Shown here: one piece after another, positions 1 to 7,801 of the stretch
Layout: every line of letters begins with the position of its first letter
How positions within the stretch are numbered: position 1 is the first letter of the stretch
Assembly: GCA_017477035.1 (NCBI GenBank)
Contig: JAFUXW010000117.1
Span: 1-29,640 of the forward strand
Length of the DNA stretch: 29,640 nucleotides
DNA from: Alphaproteobacteria bacterium
Lineage (GTDB): Bacteria > Pseudomonadota > Alphaproteobacteria > RF32 > CAG-239
Direction: 5' to 3'
Notes under the pieces: generated by a model
The model's database searches: none
Seen by the model: only the letters and a program-made list of their open reading frames with translations
Told to the model about the DNA's origin: nothing
Translations under genes and position numbers: made by a program

Positions 1-15
1 AAGTATCATTTATCA

Positions 16-77
16 ACGGGCGGAGAATAAGATGACGACGAACTTTTAGTTCTATGCCGGGACATTCATCCGCCCGT
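16..77. other. Long-range hairpin at left edge
   Basis: A perfect 9-bp inverted repeat (ACGGGCGGA at 16-24, TCCGCCCGT at 69-77) encloses about 44 nt, with a small GAAC/GTTC hairpin inside (40-52). A T-rich stretch follows on the + strand (78-87). It could be the terminator of a gene to the left, or a structured element. No coding sequence is seen in 1-104, and the 101-codon gene that precedes the other copy of the flank is absent here. Confidence 0.35.
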
Positions 78-104
78 CTTTCTTTTTACACCTCTTTTTA
101 TAAC

Positions 105-316
105 ATGTCTTTATCTAACAATGCCGGGCGTACACTTACCCAAATTGAAACCTTACTTAAAAAAGCCTACGGTAATCCGCTTCCGGTCAGACCGCGCGAC
201 CGTCTCCGCCGCTTGCAATTCAAATTAGAATAAATGGCACCCACTACAAACAATGCCAAAACGAATTAAAAGCAGAGTATCAAGCTCATAAATCCAATGA
301 ATCTAAAAATGCCTGA
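105..316 (+). pseudogene. Broken copy of the 87-codon flank gene
   Basis: From 120 onward this aligns codon by codon with the intact gene at 16344-16607, including the shared stretch LTQIETLLKK and PLPVRPRDRL. It has an in-frame TAA at 231-233 where the intact copy has CAA, and a 1-base deletion about 10 bases later that shifts the frame before the shared end (ATCTAAAAATGCCTGA). The first codons differ from the intact copy and the preceding 101-codon gene is missing. The 3' end overlaps the phosphatase on the other strand by about 31 bases, as in the intact copy. It is a decayed member of a duplicated module; function unknown. Confidence 0.8.
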
Positions 317-744
317 CAGCCTTCGTAAATGTCCCAGTAACTCTCGTCAAAATTGCCGGTATACCAAGGGTCGCGAATATTGCGCGGATTATTGGTAAAA
401 TCAAGCAAGCGATGGATTTTGTTTTCCGTATCCGGACCGACGAGCGATTGAATGTCCTCAATGTTGCTGTCGTCCATCGCCAAAATATAGTCATAATAAG
501 CATAATCGCGCGGACGAATGCGACGCGAATAATGCTCTTCAAACGGCACATGCATGGATTTCAACATCTCGCGTGTGCCATGATGAATGCCGGCGTGGCA
601 CATCTCATTGTAACTCTCAGTTGCCGCGGAATCTATTTCAAACATATCAGCCAAACCGCGCTCCTCAACCATTTGTTTGAATACAAACTGCGCCATCGGC
701 GACCGACAAATATTCCCCAAACATACAAACAAAACTTTAATCAT
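120..744. repeat. Flank repeat A, left copy
   Basis: Nucleotide-level repeat of 16411-17035, covering most of the 87-codon gene and the whole phosphatase. Similarity is strongest around 300-480 (very few differences) and ends abruptly at the phosphatase start codon. The partner copies lie 16,291 bp apart. Confidence 0.85.
286..744 (-). CDS. Low-molecular-weight protein-tyrosine phosphatase, copy 1
   Basis: The family removes phosphate from phosphotyrosine in cytoplasmic proteins through a cysteine nucleophile. The P-loop CLGNICRS (Cys at residue 8, Arg at 14) lies at the N-terminus. The general-acid loop is DPWYTGNF near residue 127, and AMDDSN lies in the middle. At 152 residues it is a normal full length. 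ATG at 744 is chosen because MIKVLF is shared with copy 2; an ATG one codon upstream is possible. The ribosome site is weak, and homology to copy 2 stops at the start codon, so copy 1 seems to have new upstream DNA. It lies 48 bp downstream of the coiled-coil membrane gene on the same strand and could be read by that operon. It is about 89% identical to copy 2, with the last 44 residues identical. Confidence 0.92.
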   Translation of the reverse strand: MIKVLFVCLGNICRSPMAQFVFKQMVEERGLADMFEIDSAATESYNEMCHAGIHHGTREMLKSMHVPFEEHYSRRIRPRDYAYYDYILAMDDSNIEDIQSLVGPDTENKIHRLLDFTNNPRNIRDPWYTGNFDESYWDIYEGCQAFLDSLDL

Positions 745-792
745 CATCCAACTTGCATAACAATAAGATTTTTTACTTAAATATTTAGCTTG

Positions 793-2223
793 TTATTCAC
801 TTTCTTTTTCTAATTCGTATTGCAGATCTATGCCTTCTTTCGCTTTTTTAGCTAGATTACTCTCGGCTTTTTGTTGTTTTATATCTAGTAGTTTAGCTAT
901 TCTATTCAGTCCAGGAATATTAGTAAATTTGTCAAAAGCACTAGCTAAAGACGAGCTCTTATCTAATATCTCCATTAAAGGATTATCTGTTTTATTGTAA
1001 TCTGTTATTAATTTTCCTGGATTTTCTGAACTCATCATCACAATGTTAAATAAAAGCTTTGTTTTCAAATCTAACGAATTTTTAGCATCTTCTAAACTCT
1101 GAATTTTATCATTAAGACCTTCATACGTTTTACTGAGAACTTCTTTATAAGAGTACTCCTCAATTAGTCGTTTAGATAGCTTTGCTGATTTATTTGAAAG
1201 CCATGCCAACCAAAGAAAAGGTAAGTACAGTGGGGTAATGAAAAGAAATAAATTTGGAATATACTCCATAACTTTTTGTAAATTATTTTGTTGTTCTATA
1301 TACAAGTGATAATTAATATATACAGGAATACATGATACCGCAACAAGGCATAAAATAGAAATTACAAATATGACAGTTGAATAGAATTTTTGCGTTTCTT
1401 CACTTTCTCTTTTTTCTTTATATGCAAAACTTAAACCTGCTGTCACTGCACCTGGTAATAAACTCTTAATTTTTGTTTCTAACTTAGAAAATTTATTATT
1501 TCCAAGTTCAATTTTTCTCTTTATTTCTTCCTCTTTTTCGTTTTGAAAAACTACTATATCTTTTGCTAATTTATTTTGTTGATCACGAAGTTCTTTATAG
1601 CTTTTATTCAGTTCATCATTTAATCCTTCTTCATGATGAATCTCGCCAGTATTTTCATCCTTTGTATCATAACCAAAAATTTTATCATATATATTTGAAA
1701 TTTCCGCCTTTAATTCATTAGATTTATTTAATAATTCATTTATTTTGGATACAAAACCTATTGAACTTGTTTCCAACTCTTTTATTTTTTCCTCTGATTG
1801 TTTGGCCGTTGTTAATGCTGAATCTATTTGTGCCTGAAATCCTTTTAATTTTGTTTGAGAATCTGCTATACCTTGCTCATTTTTTATTATTTGATCATAT
1901 TTTTCATTTACATCGTTTGCTATATTAATAGATTGGCGCAATTGTTTATAATTCTCTTTATATTCTGCAATTATATCCTTTATTTGACCTAAACTACTAT
2001 TTATTTCTTCTAACTTTTCAGATGCGGTTTTAGCGGCAGTACCTGCATTAATTGCTGAATCTTGAGCTAATTTTTCATTTGTTGTTATTTTACTTTCCGC
2101 AATCGATAAGGCTTTATCAGCAATCTTCTTTACTTCAGGGAGTAGATCCTTCTCTATGTTTTCAATGCGTTCAAAAGCCGTAATTCTCTCTTTATTTAAA
2201 TAGTCTATTGTTACTTCTGTCAT
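793..2223 (-). CDS. Coiled-coil protein with two membrane segments
   Basis: 476 residues. Residues 1-250 are rich in heptad-like Glu/Lys/Ile patterns (long coiled coil, cytoplasmic). Two hydrophobic segments follow at about 280-302 and 322-343, then a conserved-looking stretch (WLSNKSAKLSKRLIEEYSYK) and a helical C-terminal tail. I recall similar RLxEEYxxKE stretches after paired TM helices in hypothetical proteins of defence islands, but I cannot assign the family with certainty. There is no signal peptide. It is the third gene of a leftward operon: 27 bp after the subtilase gene, with a good AGGAG before its ATG. A plausible role is the membrane-acting effector or a substrate of the protease; that is inference. 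Confidence 0.8.
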   Translation of the reverse strand: MTEVTIDYLNKERITAFERIENIEKDLLPEVKKIADKALSIAESKITTNEKLAQDSAINAGTAAKTASEKLEEINSSLGQIKDIIAEYKENYKQLRQSINIANDVNEKYDQIIKNEQGIADSQTKLKGFQAQIDSALTTAKQSEEKIKELETSSIGFVSKINELLNKSNELKAEISNIYDKIFGYDTKDENTGEIHHEEGLNDELNKSYKELRDQQNKLAKDIVVFQNEKEEEIKRKIELGNNKFSKLETKIKSLLPGAVTAGLSFAYKEKRESEETQKFYSTVIFVISILCLVAVSCIPVYINYHLYIEQQNNLQKVMEYIPNLFLFITPLYLPFLWLAWLSNKSAKLSKRLIEEYSYKEVLSKTYEGLNDKIQSLEDAKNSLDLKTKLLFNIVMMSSENPGKLITDYNKTDNPLMEILDKSSSLASAFDKFTNIPGLNRIAKLLDIKQQKAESNLAKKAKEGIDLQYELEKESE

Positions 2224-2250
2224 TGTAAAGTCTCCTAGTTCTAATTCTTA

Positions 2251-4473
2251 TTATACCTCATCAAAATTAATAACGTCTTCTGCAGTTGTGTAAATATCAA
2301 TTTTATTTTCAATATTCACTCTATTAACAAACCAGTTATTCAATATGCATCCTTGAATAAAATCTTCAATACGATTTACGCCATTAATCTCTTTCAAGGT
2401 AATTACTAACCCAAACATTAGATTCTCTCCGTATTTATCTTCTAATCTTTCTTTTGTTTTTATACTAATTCCCCAGAGATTCTTTCCATATACTTGTTTT
2501 GATTGAACCCTATTTGTAAATACCTCTCTAATGTGTTTGACATTATCCCATTTTCTATATGTACTTCTGGCATCTTTTTCATATACAAAATGTCCAGTTT
2601 CTGCAGATTGATAATTGTTATTAATTGGTTTAATACCTTGTTTATCAATTCTTCCAAAAGAGATATCCAATTCAGTATTAGTATAATCCACCCCTTGATT
2701 TCTTGAACAATAAGGAAAATAACACATTGTTACCTTAGAAACGAAAGGATACCTTTCTCCATCCCTAGGAACAGGTATTGCATAGTTATATGTATCATAT
2801 TTTTCTGATTTTCCTGTAATGACAAATTTAATCTCATCTGAAGGTGTTTCTAAAACATCGCGAATTTTTATTGGAACTACTCCATATCCTAATAATGAAC
2901 GAGATACTGTCTCCTTTTCCCATCCTGTAGCAGAATCAATTAAAACAGCTTTTGCTGTAGTTCTATCAAATCCCATAATATCAATTAAGTATGACATTTT
3001 TCGAGCAATCCATGGAGCGGCAAAAGATGTGCCAGAAACAAAAGCCTCTCCTGTTGGGGTACAAACTCTAATTTTCTCTTTATCTCCACCATAATAACTA
3101 ATATCAGGTTTTATAAAAAATGAAAGTACAGGACCTTCTCTGGAATAAGATGCAGGATTATTCTTAAAATCTACAGAATTTACAACTAATGAATTTATTG
3201 AATCTGCAGGTGCTCCTATTTTCATTTTTCCTTTTATCTCTGCTGGCTTATTAGTTCCTGCTATGATAAAAATGACGTCATTGTCATATTGTATTTTATC
3301 CAAAATAGCGGCTTCTGGAGAAATAAAATTAGAAGAAATTTCTAAAGAGGAACCCAGTGACAAATTCCACACTTTTATATCTTTGTTTTTTGTAACAATT
3401 TCGTTGATTGCTTTCAATATACTGAAAGAGCTGAACCTTCCTCCTGTAGCAACACCAAAGTGCCTTACTTTAAATCTTCCACAGCCATCATCCAGCTTTC
3501 TATTAAACGCAGGACCATCAACGATAATCGAGGTAACGGCGGTTCCATGAAAATAATCTTCGTCACAAATCTCAATATTAGGATCAACCATATTTGTGTA
3601 ATCTACCCAATCTGAGAAATAGACATTTGAATCAAATAAAGTGTCGATAACTCCAATTGTTGGCTCATTTCCTGGTTTTGGAATATCTATGCGTTGAGGA
3701 GCTAATTGTTCAAAATCTGTTTTGGTAAGTGAATTTAAATCCGTAACTGACATGGAAATTAAATAAGGAGCTTTTTGGTACAATAATGATAATGCATCCG
3801 GCATTAACAACATCGTTGTTCCATCTATTATATTGTTTGGTAAAATATTGATACCAATTTTCTTCATAAGATCGACAGTATTCACTCCTGTTTTATATAT
3901 TGTTATAATGGAGTTTTCTTTAAATTCTTCATCAGGAACAGGTATAGCAAATTGTTCAACAAAGTAGGAATCTATGATAATTTTTGCAAAAGCATTTTGA
4001 CTCATATCCTTTTCATTATATTCTACTTTTTTAGAATTTAATTTCTCAATATCTTGATCCGTGATTTTATCTGTGAATAATTTTTTTGCGATTCTTATTG
4101 TTTTTTCATATTTAGATATAGTATCTTGCAAAAGAGTATAACTTACGTAGTGCGTAATTATGTGTTTCAGTCCACTATCAGAATGAAATTTTGCTCCGAC
4201 AACAGACTGATTAGAAAACACTCCTGGTCCAGCAAATGTTTCTGAAATGCGTCTGCTTTTGGCTATCACATCTATATAATATACACTAATAAGAGCTCCA
4301 TTTATCAGAGTCTCACTATTCCAATATTGCCGAAGTGATTTTAAGTCACTTAGCAACTTTTCAATATGAGAGATAAAGACTTCCCCATCCTTAGGTAATT
4401 TAGGCTTTCCAAATCCAGCTTTTCTTGCCCTTTGTTCAAATGTTCCTTTTAATTGTAAAATATTATTAACCAT
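2251..4473 (-). CDS. Cytoplasmic subtilisin-like (S8) serine protease
   Basis: 740 residues. The subtilase triad is visible: Asp277 in VIDTLFD, His309 in YFHGTAV, Ser483 in SGTSFAAP, with Asn408 in IAGTNKP as the likely oxyanion residue. About 265 residues precede the catalytic domain and about 220 follow; neither part is recognised. There is no signal peptide and no TM segment, so it probably acts in the cytoplasm, unlike secreted subtilisins. Its ATG overlaps the stop of the upstream AAA+ gene (TAATG), a sign of translational coupling, and the membrane coiled-coil gene follows 27 bp later. ATPase-subtilase gene pairs are known from bacterial defence neighbourhoods; here the ATPase likely controls or feeds the protease. 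Target unknown. Confidence 0.9.
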   Translation of the reverse strand: MVNNILQLKGTFEQRARKAGFGKPKLPKDGEVFISHIEKLLSDLKSLRQYWNSETLINGALISVYYIDVIAKSRRISETFAGPGVFSNQSVVGAKFHSDSGLKHIITHYVSYTLLQDTISKYEKTIRIAKKLFTDKITDQDIEKLNSKKVEYNEKDMSQNAFAKIIIDSYFVEQFAIPVPDEEFKENSIITIYKTGVNTVDLMKKIGINILPNNIIDGTTMLLMPDALSLLYQKAPYLISMSVTDLNSLTKTDFEQLAPQRIDIPKPGNEPTIGVIDTLFDSNVYFSDWVDYTNMVDPNIEICDEDYFHGTAVTSIIVDGPAFNRKLDDGCGRFKVRHFGVATGGRFSSFSILKAINEIVTKNKDIKVWNLSLGSSLEISSNFISPEAAILDKIQYDNDVIFIIAGTNKPAEIKGKMKIGAPADSINSLVVNSVDFKNNPASYSREGPVLSFFIKPDISYYGGDKEKIRVCTPTGEAFVSGTSFAAPWIARKMSYLIDIMGFDRTTAKAVLIDSATGWEKETVSRSLLGYGVVPIKIRDVLETPSDEIKFVITGKSEKYDTYNYAIPVPRDGERYPFVSKVTMCYFPYCSRNQGVDYTNTELDISFGRIDKQGIKPINNNYQSAETGHFVYEKDARSTYRKWDNVKHIREVFTNRVQSKQVYGKNLWGISIKTKERLEDKYGENLMFGLVITLKEINGVNRIEDFIQGCILNNWFVNRVNIENKIDIYTTAEDVINFDEV

Positions 4474-5510
4474 TATACGTCCTTTAGTTCTCTTGATACT
4501 TGGCTTTTAGATACTCCTGTTAATATTTCTATCTCTCTAACGGTAAATCCTAATTTTTGTAATTCTTTCAAATCGATATTTTGATCTTTCTTAATGTTTT
4601 CAAATAATTTGATTAGATAATCATACTTATGATTAGGACTACTAAAAGCTATTGATGTTTTTAATAAATTTTTTAATTCACCTGGATACGGAATCTTATC
4701 CATTAATTTTATTATTTTCTTAAATAATTTTGTGTTTCTTTCTGAGATCTTAAATTTCAATAATAAATTATTTAGAATTATCTCTGCTATATTCACTAAA
4801 TCTTCTTGAGTATACCTATTGAAATTTATAACAGCATCAAAACGTCTTATCAAAGCTTTATCAAAAGAGTTATAAAGGTTAGTTGTCGCTATCATGACAA
4901 CACTACTGTTCAAGCTATCTAACCCCTTTAGTAGAGATGACGTAGCTCGCCCCATCTCTCTTACATCGTGATTATTGATTCTATCTAATGCTATTGCATC
5001 TATTTCATCAAATAGAATAATTATTTTATCTGGTTGAGATATATTATTTACCTCATCAAACAATGTCGTCATATTTTTTTGCGTTTGCCCCAATCTGCTA
5101 TCGATAATACCACTGAAATCAACCGCATATAAATCTCTTTCTATAATGCGTGCAATTTGGCTAACTGTTTCGGTTTTTCCAGTTCCCGGATAGCCTTCAA
5201 ATAAAAATTTATTAATTCCTACATTTCTATTTATAGCATTAACTAAACCAACAATATCATTTTTGATACTATCTGGCAGTGGTAAAGGCTCAGTAGATAG
5301 TGTTACTTTTTTCAGAAAGACAGAATTATTATCTCTTATTTGTGGTACAAAGGCATTTTTATTTGAAATTAGTGCCATGATATATTCAGCTAACTGATTA
5401 TCACCGCTATCATAAAAATCTTTTGCAATTTCATATGCTTCATTTCTGAAAGCATTATCATTTTTTTCTGAATAGTACTTGATTAGATTCAAAACATTCT
5501 TTTTTTTCAT
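4473..5510 (-). CDS. AAA+ ATPase with C-terminal helix-turn-helix
   Basis: 345 residues from the ATG at 5510, which has AGAGGA 8 bases upstream. A longer open frame back to 5663 crosses the promoter and a hairpin cluster and is not believed. Motifs: Walker A GYPGTGKT (106-113), Walker B ILFDEID (165-171), sensor 1 ATTN (Asn211), Arg finger region IRRFD (222-223). This is the classic AAA type of FtsH/katanin-like remodelling ATPases. Residues 322-343 (TVREIEILTGVSKSQVSREL) read as a resolvase-like helix-turn-helix. First gene of the operon with the subtilase (1-base overlap) and the membrane protein. The HTH plus the operator-like repeats in its own promoter suggest self-regulation; that is inference. 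Confidence 0.88.
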   Translation of the reverse strand: MKKKNVLNLIKYYSEKNDNAFRNEAYEIAKDFYDSGDNQLAEYIMALISNKNAFVPQIRDNNSVFLKKVTLSTEPLPLPDSIKNDIVGLVNAINRNVGINKFLFEGYPGTGKTETVSQIARIIERDLYAVDFSGIIDSRLGQTQKNMTTLFDEVNNISQPDKIIILFDEIDAIALDRINNHDVREMGRATSSLLKGLDSLNSSVVMIATTNLYNSFDKALIRRFDAVINFNRYTQEDLVNIAEIILNNLLLKFKISERNTKLFKKIIKLMDKIPYPGELKNLLKTSIAFSSPNHKYDYLIKLFENIKKDQNIDLKELQKLGFTVREIEILTGVSKSQVSRELKDV

Positions 5511-5534
5511 GGGTATCCTCTTTTGTTCAAATAT

Positions 5535-5563
5535 AATATAAAACACTTTGGGACAAAAGTCAA
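5535..5563 (-). promoter_or_regulatory. Promoter of the AAA-subtilase-membrane operon
   Basis: On the minus strand, TTGACT (5558-5563) and TATATT (5535-5540) are separated by exactly 17 bp, near the sigma-70 consensus. They lie about 25 bp upstream of the AAA+ start codon. The spacer carries one of two operator-like repeats. Confidence 0.75.
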
Positions 5564-5577
5564 TACATTTGGGACAA
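5547..5577 (-). promoter_or_regulatory. Paired direct-repeat operator
   Basis: The 10-mer TTGTCCCAAA (minus strand) occurs twice, at 5568-5577 and 5547-5556, exactly 21 bp apart, i.e. two helical turns on one DNA face. One copy lies just upstream of the -35 box and the other fills the -35/-10 spacer, a typical repressor arrangement. The likely binder is the HTH of the AAA+ protein or the nearby winged-helix protein. Confidence 0.6.
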
Positions 5578-5608
5578 TATATCAACAAATATAAATACGA
5601 ATAGATCG

Positions 5609-5721
5609 CCACCAGTAAACTGGTGGTACTATTAACGCTACAAACCTTACGGTTTGACCGCACTTTCAGTACGGAACGGCGTTATTCTAACGCCTTAACA
5701 TTCATCTCCGTATAAATACGG
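5609..5721 (-). other. Cluster of four tight hairpins, possible transposon-end RNA
   Basis: Four perfect short stems follow one another: 5609-5615/5620-5626 (CCACCAG/CTGGTGG), 5641-5646/5651-5656 (CAAACC/GGTTTG), 5678-5684/5688-5694 (GGCGTTA/TAACGCC) and 5708-5712/5717-5721 (CCGTA/TACGG). This GC-richer island sits in AT-rich intergenic DNA. On the minus strand the order and loop style resemble the 3' non-coding end (right end and guide-type RNA) of IS200/IS605 TnpB elements, and a short frame ending IPYLYGDEC then a stop precedes it. No tnpB or tnpA gene is present. The transposon reading is inference; the hairpins are seen directly. Confidence 0.4.
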
Positions 5722-5773
5722 GATTTTCTGCAAGGCAACTAATAAAAAATATTTTATACATTTTGCATCATGT

Positions 5774-6124
5774 CTATTTATATGATTTTTTTATAGGGCA
5801 ACTGTTAAGTGTATATTTCGCATAGTATCGGTAAAGATCTGCTACAGTTCGCATGGGAATGTTATTTCCTTTTTCATCTGTCATTACACCTTTATGAGCA
5901 TTTTTACCAAATTGCATTTCATAAATCCACCAACCTAAGACATCTTTATCATTGTATATTCGTTGAAGAATATCAACTAGCGCAATTTCGAGTGTATCAT
6001 TATATGTCGGCACAAAATTTCCATTAAACATTTCATTAAATGTTTTTTGCCATTTATGCATTTCTTTATAGGACTTTTTTATTGCTTTTATACCTATTTT
6101 AAGAGGTTCTATCGTTGGTATCAT
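5774..6124 (-). CDS. Hypothetical protein, 116 residues
   Basis: Not recognised. Basic N-terminal half (LKIGIKAIKKSYKEMHKWQK), then a helical middle containing DVLGWWIYEMQFG and a C-terminal VADLYRYYAKYTL. No membrane segment, no metal-binding pattern. A purine-rich AAAGGGA about 10 bases before the ATG serves as ribosome site. It starts 15 bp after the winged-helix gene on the same strand, so the two are probably co-transcribed. Small proteins of this look occur in phages and integrated elements; the function is unknown. Confidence 0.6.
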   Translation of the reverse strand: MIPTIEPLKIGIKAIKKSYKEMHKWQKTFNEMFNGNFVPTYNDTLEIALVDILQRIYNDKDVLGWWIYEMQFGKNAHKGVMTDEKGNNIPMRTVADLYRYYAKYTLNSCPIKKSYK

Positions 6125-6139
6125 CTATCTACATTCCCT

Positions 6140-6640
6140 TTATTTACTATTCATTACTAGCCACATACCATTTTTAGTCGCACCTACACGAAGGAGTTTC
6201 TTTTCATTTACAAGTTTTTTTATCTGCCATTCCACCGCTTTAGGTTTTATGTTGATAATACAAGCTAATTCATTCATCGTCATTTTCGGATTTTCTTTCA
6301 GTATTGCAAGGATTTTTTGCTTTATTTCTTTCCTGTTTTTCTTTCCGGCTAAACACCCATTTTCTATAACCTTATAATATCCGAGTAAACGCCTTATAAA
6401 ACAGCAATTATCCATAATTTTTAATAATTCAAATGCTGTCAAACCTGTATTTTTATAATACCAATTACGAACATTATGTAAGTTCAAATTTAGTTCTGTT
6501 GCTATTATTTTATAAGTATTTGATTTATAATGTTCTCTTAAGTGAGAGATGACGTCTTTTGACAATTCTTTGTTGTCTTTATAAACACTTGCTGTTGTTT
6601 TAGTCTTGTACCATTTCTGGTGCAAATTAGCATTCGACAT
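6140..6640 (-). CDS. DNA-binding protein with two helix-turn-helix regions
   Basis: 166 residues. An N-terminal HTH lies around residues 40-70 (YKIIATELNLNLHNVRNWYY), and a C-terminal winged helix around 105-166, ending LRVGATKNGMWLVM. The latter resembles the C-terminal wing of AlbA_2/RecG-like regulators, including the fragment at 13659-13865. It probably regulates its own operon with the 116-residue gene, or the divergent phosphoesterase gene 110 bp away. AAAGGAAAG lies just upstream of the ATG. Target unknown. Confidence 0.7.
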   Translation of the reverse strand: MSNANLHQKWYKTKTTASVYKDNKELSKDVISHLREHYKSNTYKIIATELNLNLHNVRNWYYKNTGLTAFELLKIMDNCCFIRRLLGYYKVIENGCLAGKKNRKEIKQKILAILKENPKMTMNELACIINIKPKAVEWQIKKLVNEKKLLRVGATKNGMWLVMNSK

Positions 6641-6750
6641 ACAACTTTCCTTTAGTTATAACAATGTCGAATATCCATAGAAAAAACAATAAATAAAGAA
6701 TATTTTTTAATGGAGTGGATATAAGTGTATAGAATTTAAGGAAAAATATT

Positions 6751-7563
6751 ATGAAATTACGCATATTATCGGATTTGCATTTGGATATTAATAAAGGTTT
6801 ACCTTTTCGTATCAAAGATAAAGAAATTTTCACAATAATTTGTGGCGATACATCCGGTTATTTTTCAAAAACAGTAAAATGGCTTGAAAATAATGTAAAA
6901 AATGGTGTTTTTGTTGCAGGTAATCATATACTGTATAATAAAGGCGGACACTCACTACAGTATCAACTAAAGAAGTACGAAAAAAAGTATCTATTATCTT
7001 CGCCAGTTTCATTCTTAAATGACGGTTATAAAATTGTAGGAGATACTGTTTTTGTCGGTGGCACATTATGGACTGATTATTGTTTGTTTGGAGCGGAAAG
7101 AAAAGACTTTTGTAAATGGTATGCATTTCGTAATATGAACGATTTCAAATATGGAAAAACTAATTTCAAGACAGATATCGAGAAGGAAAAGAAAAACCAA
7201 AAAATAAAATTACGTCCAGAAGATTGTGAAAAAATGTTCTTTGACACTCTTTCCTATATAGATGAGGTTTGTAGCTGTTTTGTAGATAAAAAAATTGTAG
7301 TTGTTACCCACCATGCTCCAAGCGAAAAATCAGTATCTCCCATCTATAAAAACGATTTTTTAAATCCAGCTTTCGCAAGTAATTTAGAGAATTTTATATT
7401 GGAGCATCCTAATATTAAGCTCTGGTGTCATGGGCACATACATTGGGCAAGTAACTATAAAATTGGCGACTGTCGCGTTATCTGTAACCCACGTGGTTAC
7501 GAAAGATACAACGAGCTTGCCAAATATACAGGATTTAATAAGGATTTGATTATTGATATATAG
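6751..7563 (+). CDS. Calcineurin-like metallophosphoesterase
   Basis: 270 residues with the complete dimetal signature: DLH (Asp8, His10), CGD (Asp33), AGNH (Asn58, His59), VVTHH (His187) and HGHIH (His229, His231). The family hydrolyses phosphomono- or diesters, including nucleic acids and signalling nucleotides; the substrate cannot be read from sequence. It starts MKLRILSDLHLD with TAAGG a short distance upstream. It is the only rightward gene in cargo 1 and diverges from the winged-helix gene. It may be a stand-alone gene or the catalytic part of a small system with the two divergent genes. Confidence 0.88.
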   Translation: MKLRILSDLHLDINKGLPFRIKDKEIFTIICGDTSGYFSKTVKWLENNVKNGVFVAGNHILYNKGGHSLQYQLKKYEKKYLLSSPVSFLNDGYKIVGDTVFVGGTLWTDYCLFGAERKDFCKWYAFRNMNDFKYGKTNFKTDIEKEKKNQKIKLRPEDCEKMFFDTLSYIDEVCSCFVDKKIVVVTHHAPSEKSVSPIYKNDFLNPAFASNLENFILEHPNIKLWCHGHIHWASNYKIGDCRVICNPRGYERYNELAKYTGFNKDLIIDI

Positions 7564-7564
7564 C

Positions 7565-7797
7565 TCAAATTAAAGCATTATCATCTGGATCATGCTTACT
7601 TTCAGGAAAATTTTTTTGCAATCATTGCAGTGATATTTTGGGGAATCATTATAATAGCAACAACCGCCAAGGTATATTTCACCTTTTTATAAGGCCTCAT
7701 TTAACTCATCATCAAATGCTGGCTCACCATATACAATGTAGGCAATATTTGTGCTTTGACATTTCGGACAGATAATTTTCACCTTTTGCTTGTTCAT
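7565..7797 (-). pseudogene. Broken small zinc-ribbon protein
   Basis: Reading leftward from ATG at 7797 gives a CPKC pair followed by a short conserved segment, then an in-frame TAA. The same frame continues with KGEIYLGGCCYYNDSPKYHCNDC, a second Cys pair. Together they form a typical small protein with two zinc-binding CxxC knuckles around an LGGCC stretch. An A-run near 7600 may also have lost a base, since the neighbouring frame continues more naturally. It ends 2 bp from the phosphoesterase stop. Most likely decayed. Confidence 0.6.
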
Positions 7798-7801
7798 CTC
7801 T

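Noticed and set aside
412..780. Rightward open frame of 122 codons over the phosphatase
   Set aside because: It is antisense to a clear enzyme gene, and the same kind of frame appears over the second phosphatase copy; no ribosome site.
5511..5663. N-terminal extension of the AAA+ gene to an ATG at 5663
   Set aside because: The extension would cover a near-consensus promoter, two operator repeats and a hairpin; its residues look random, and ATG 5510 has a good ribosome site.
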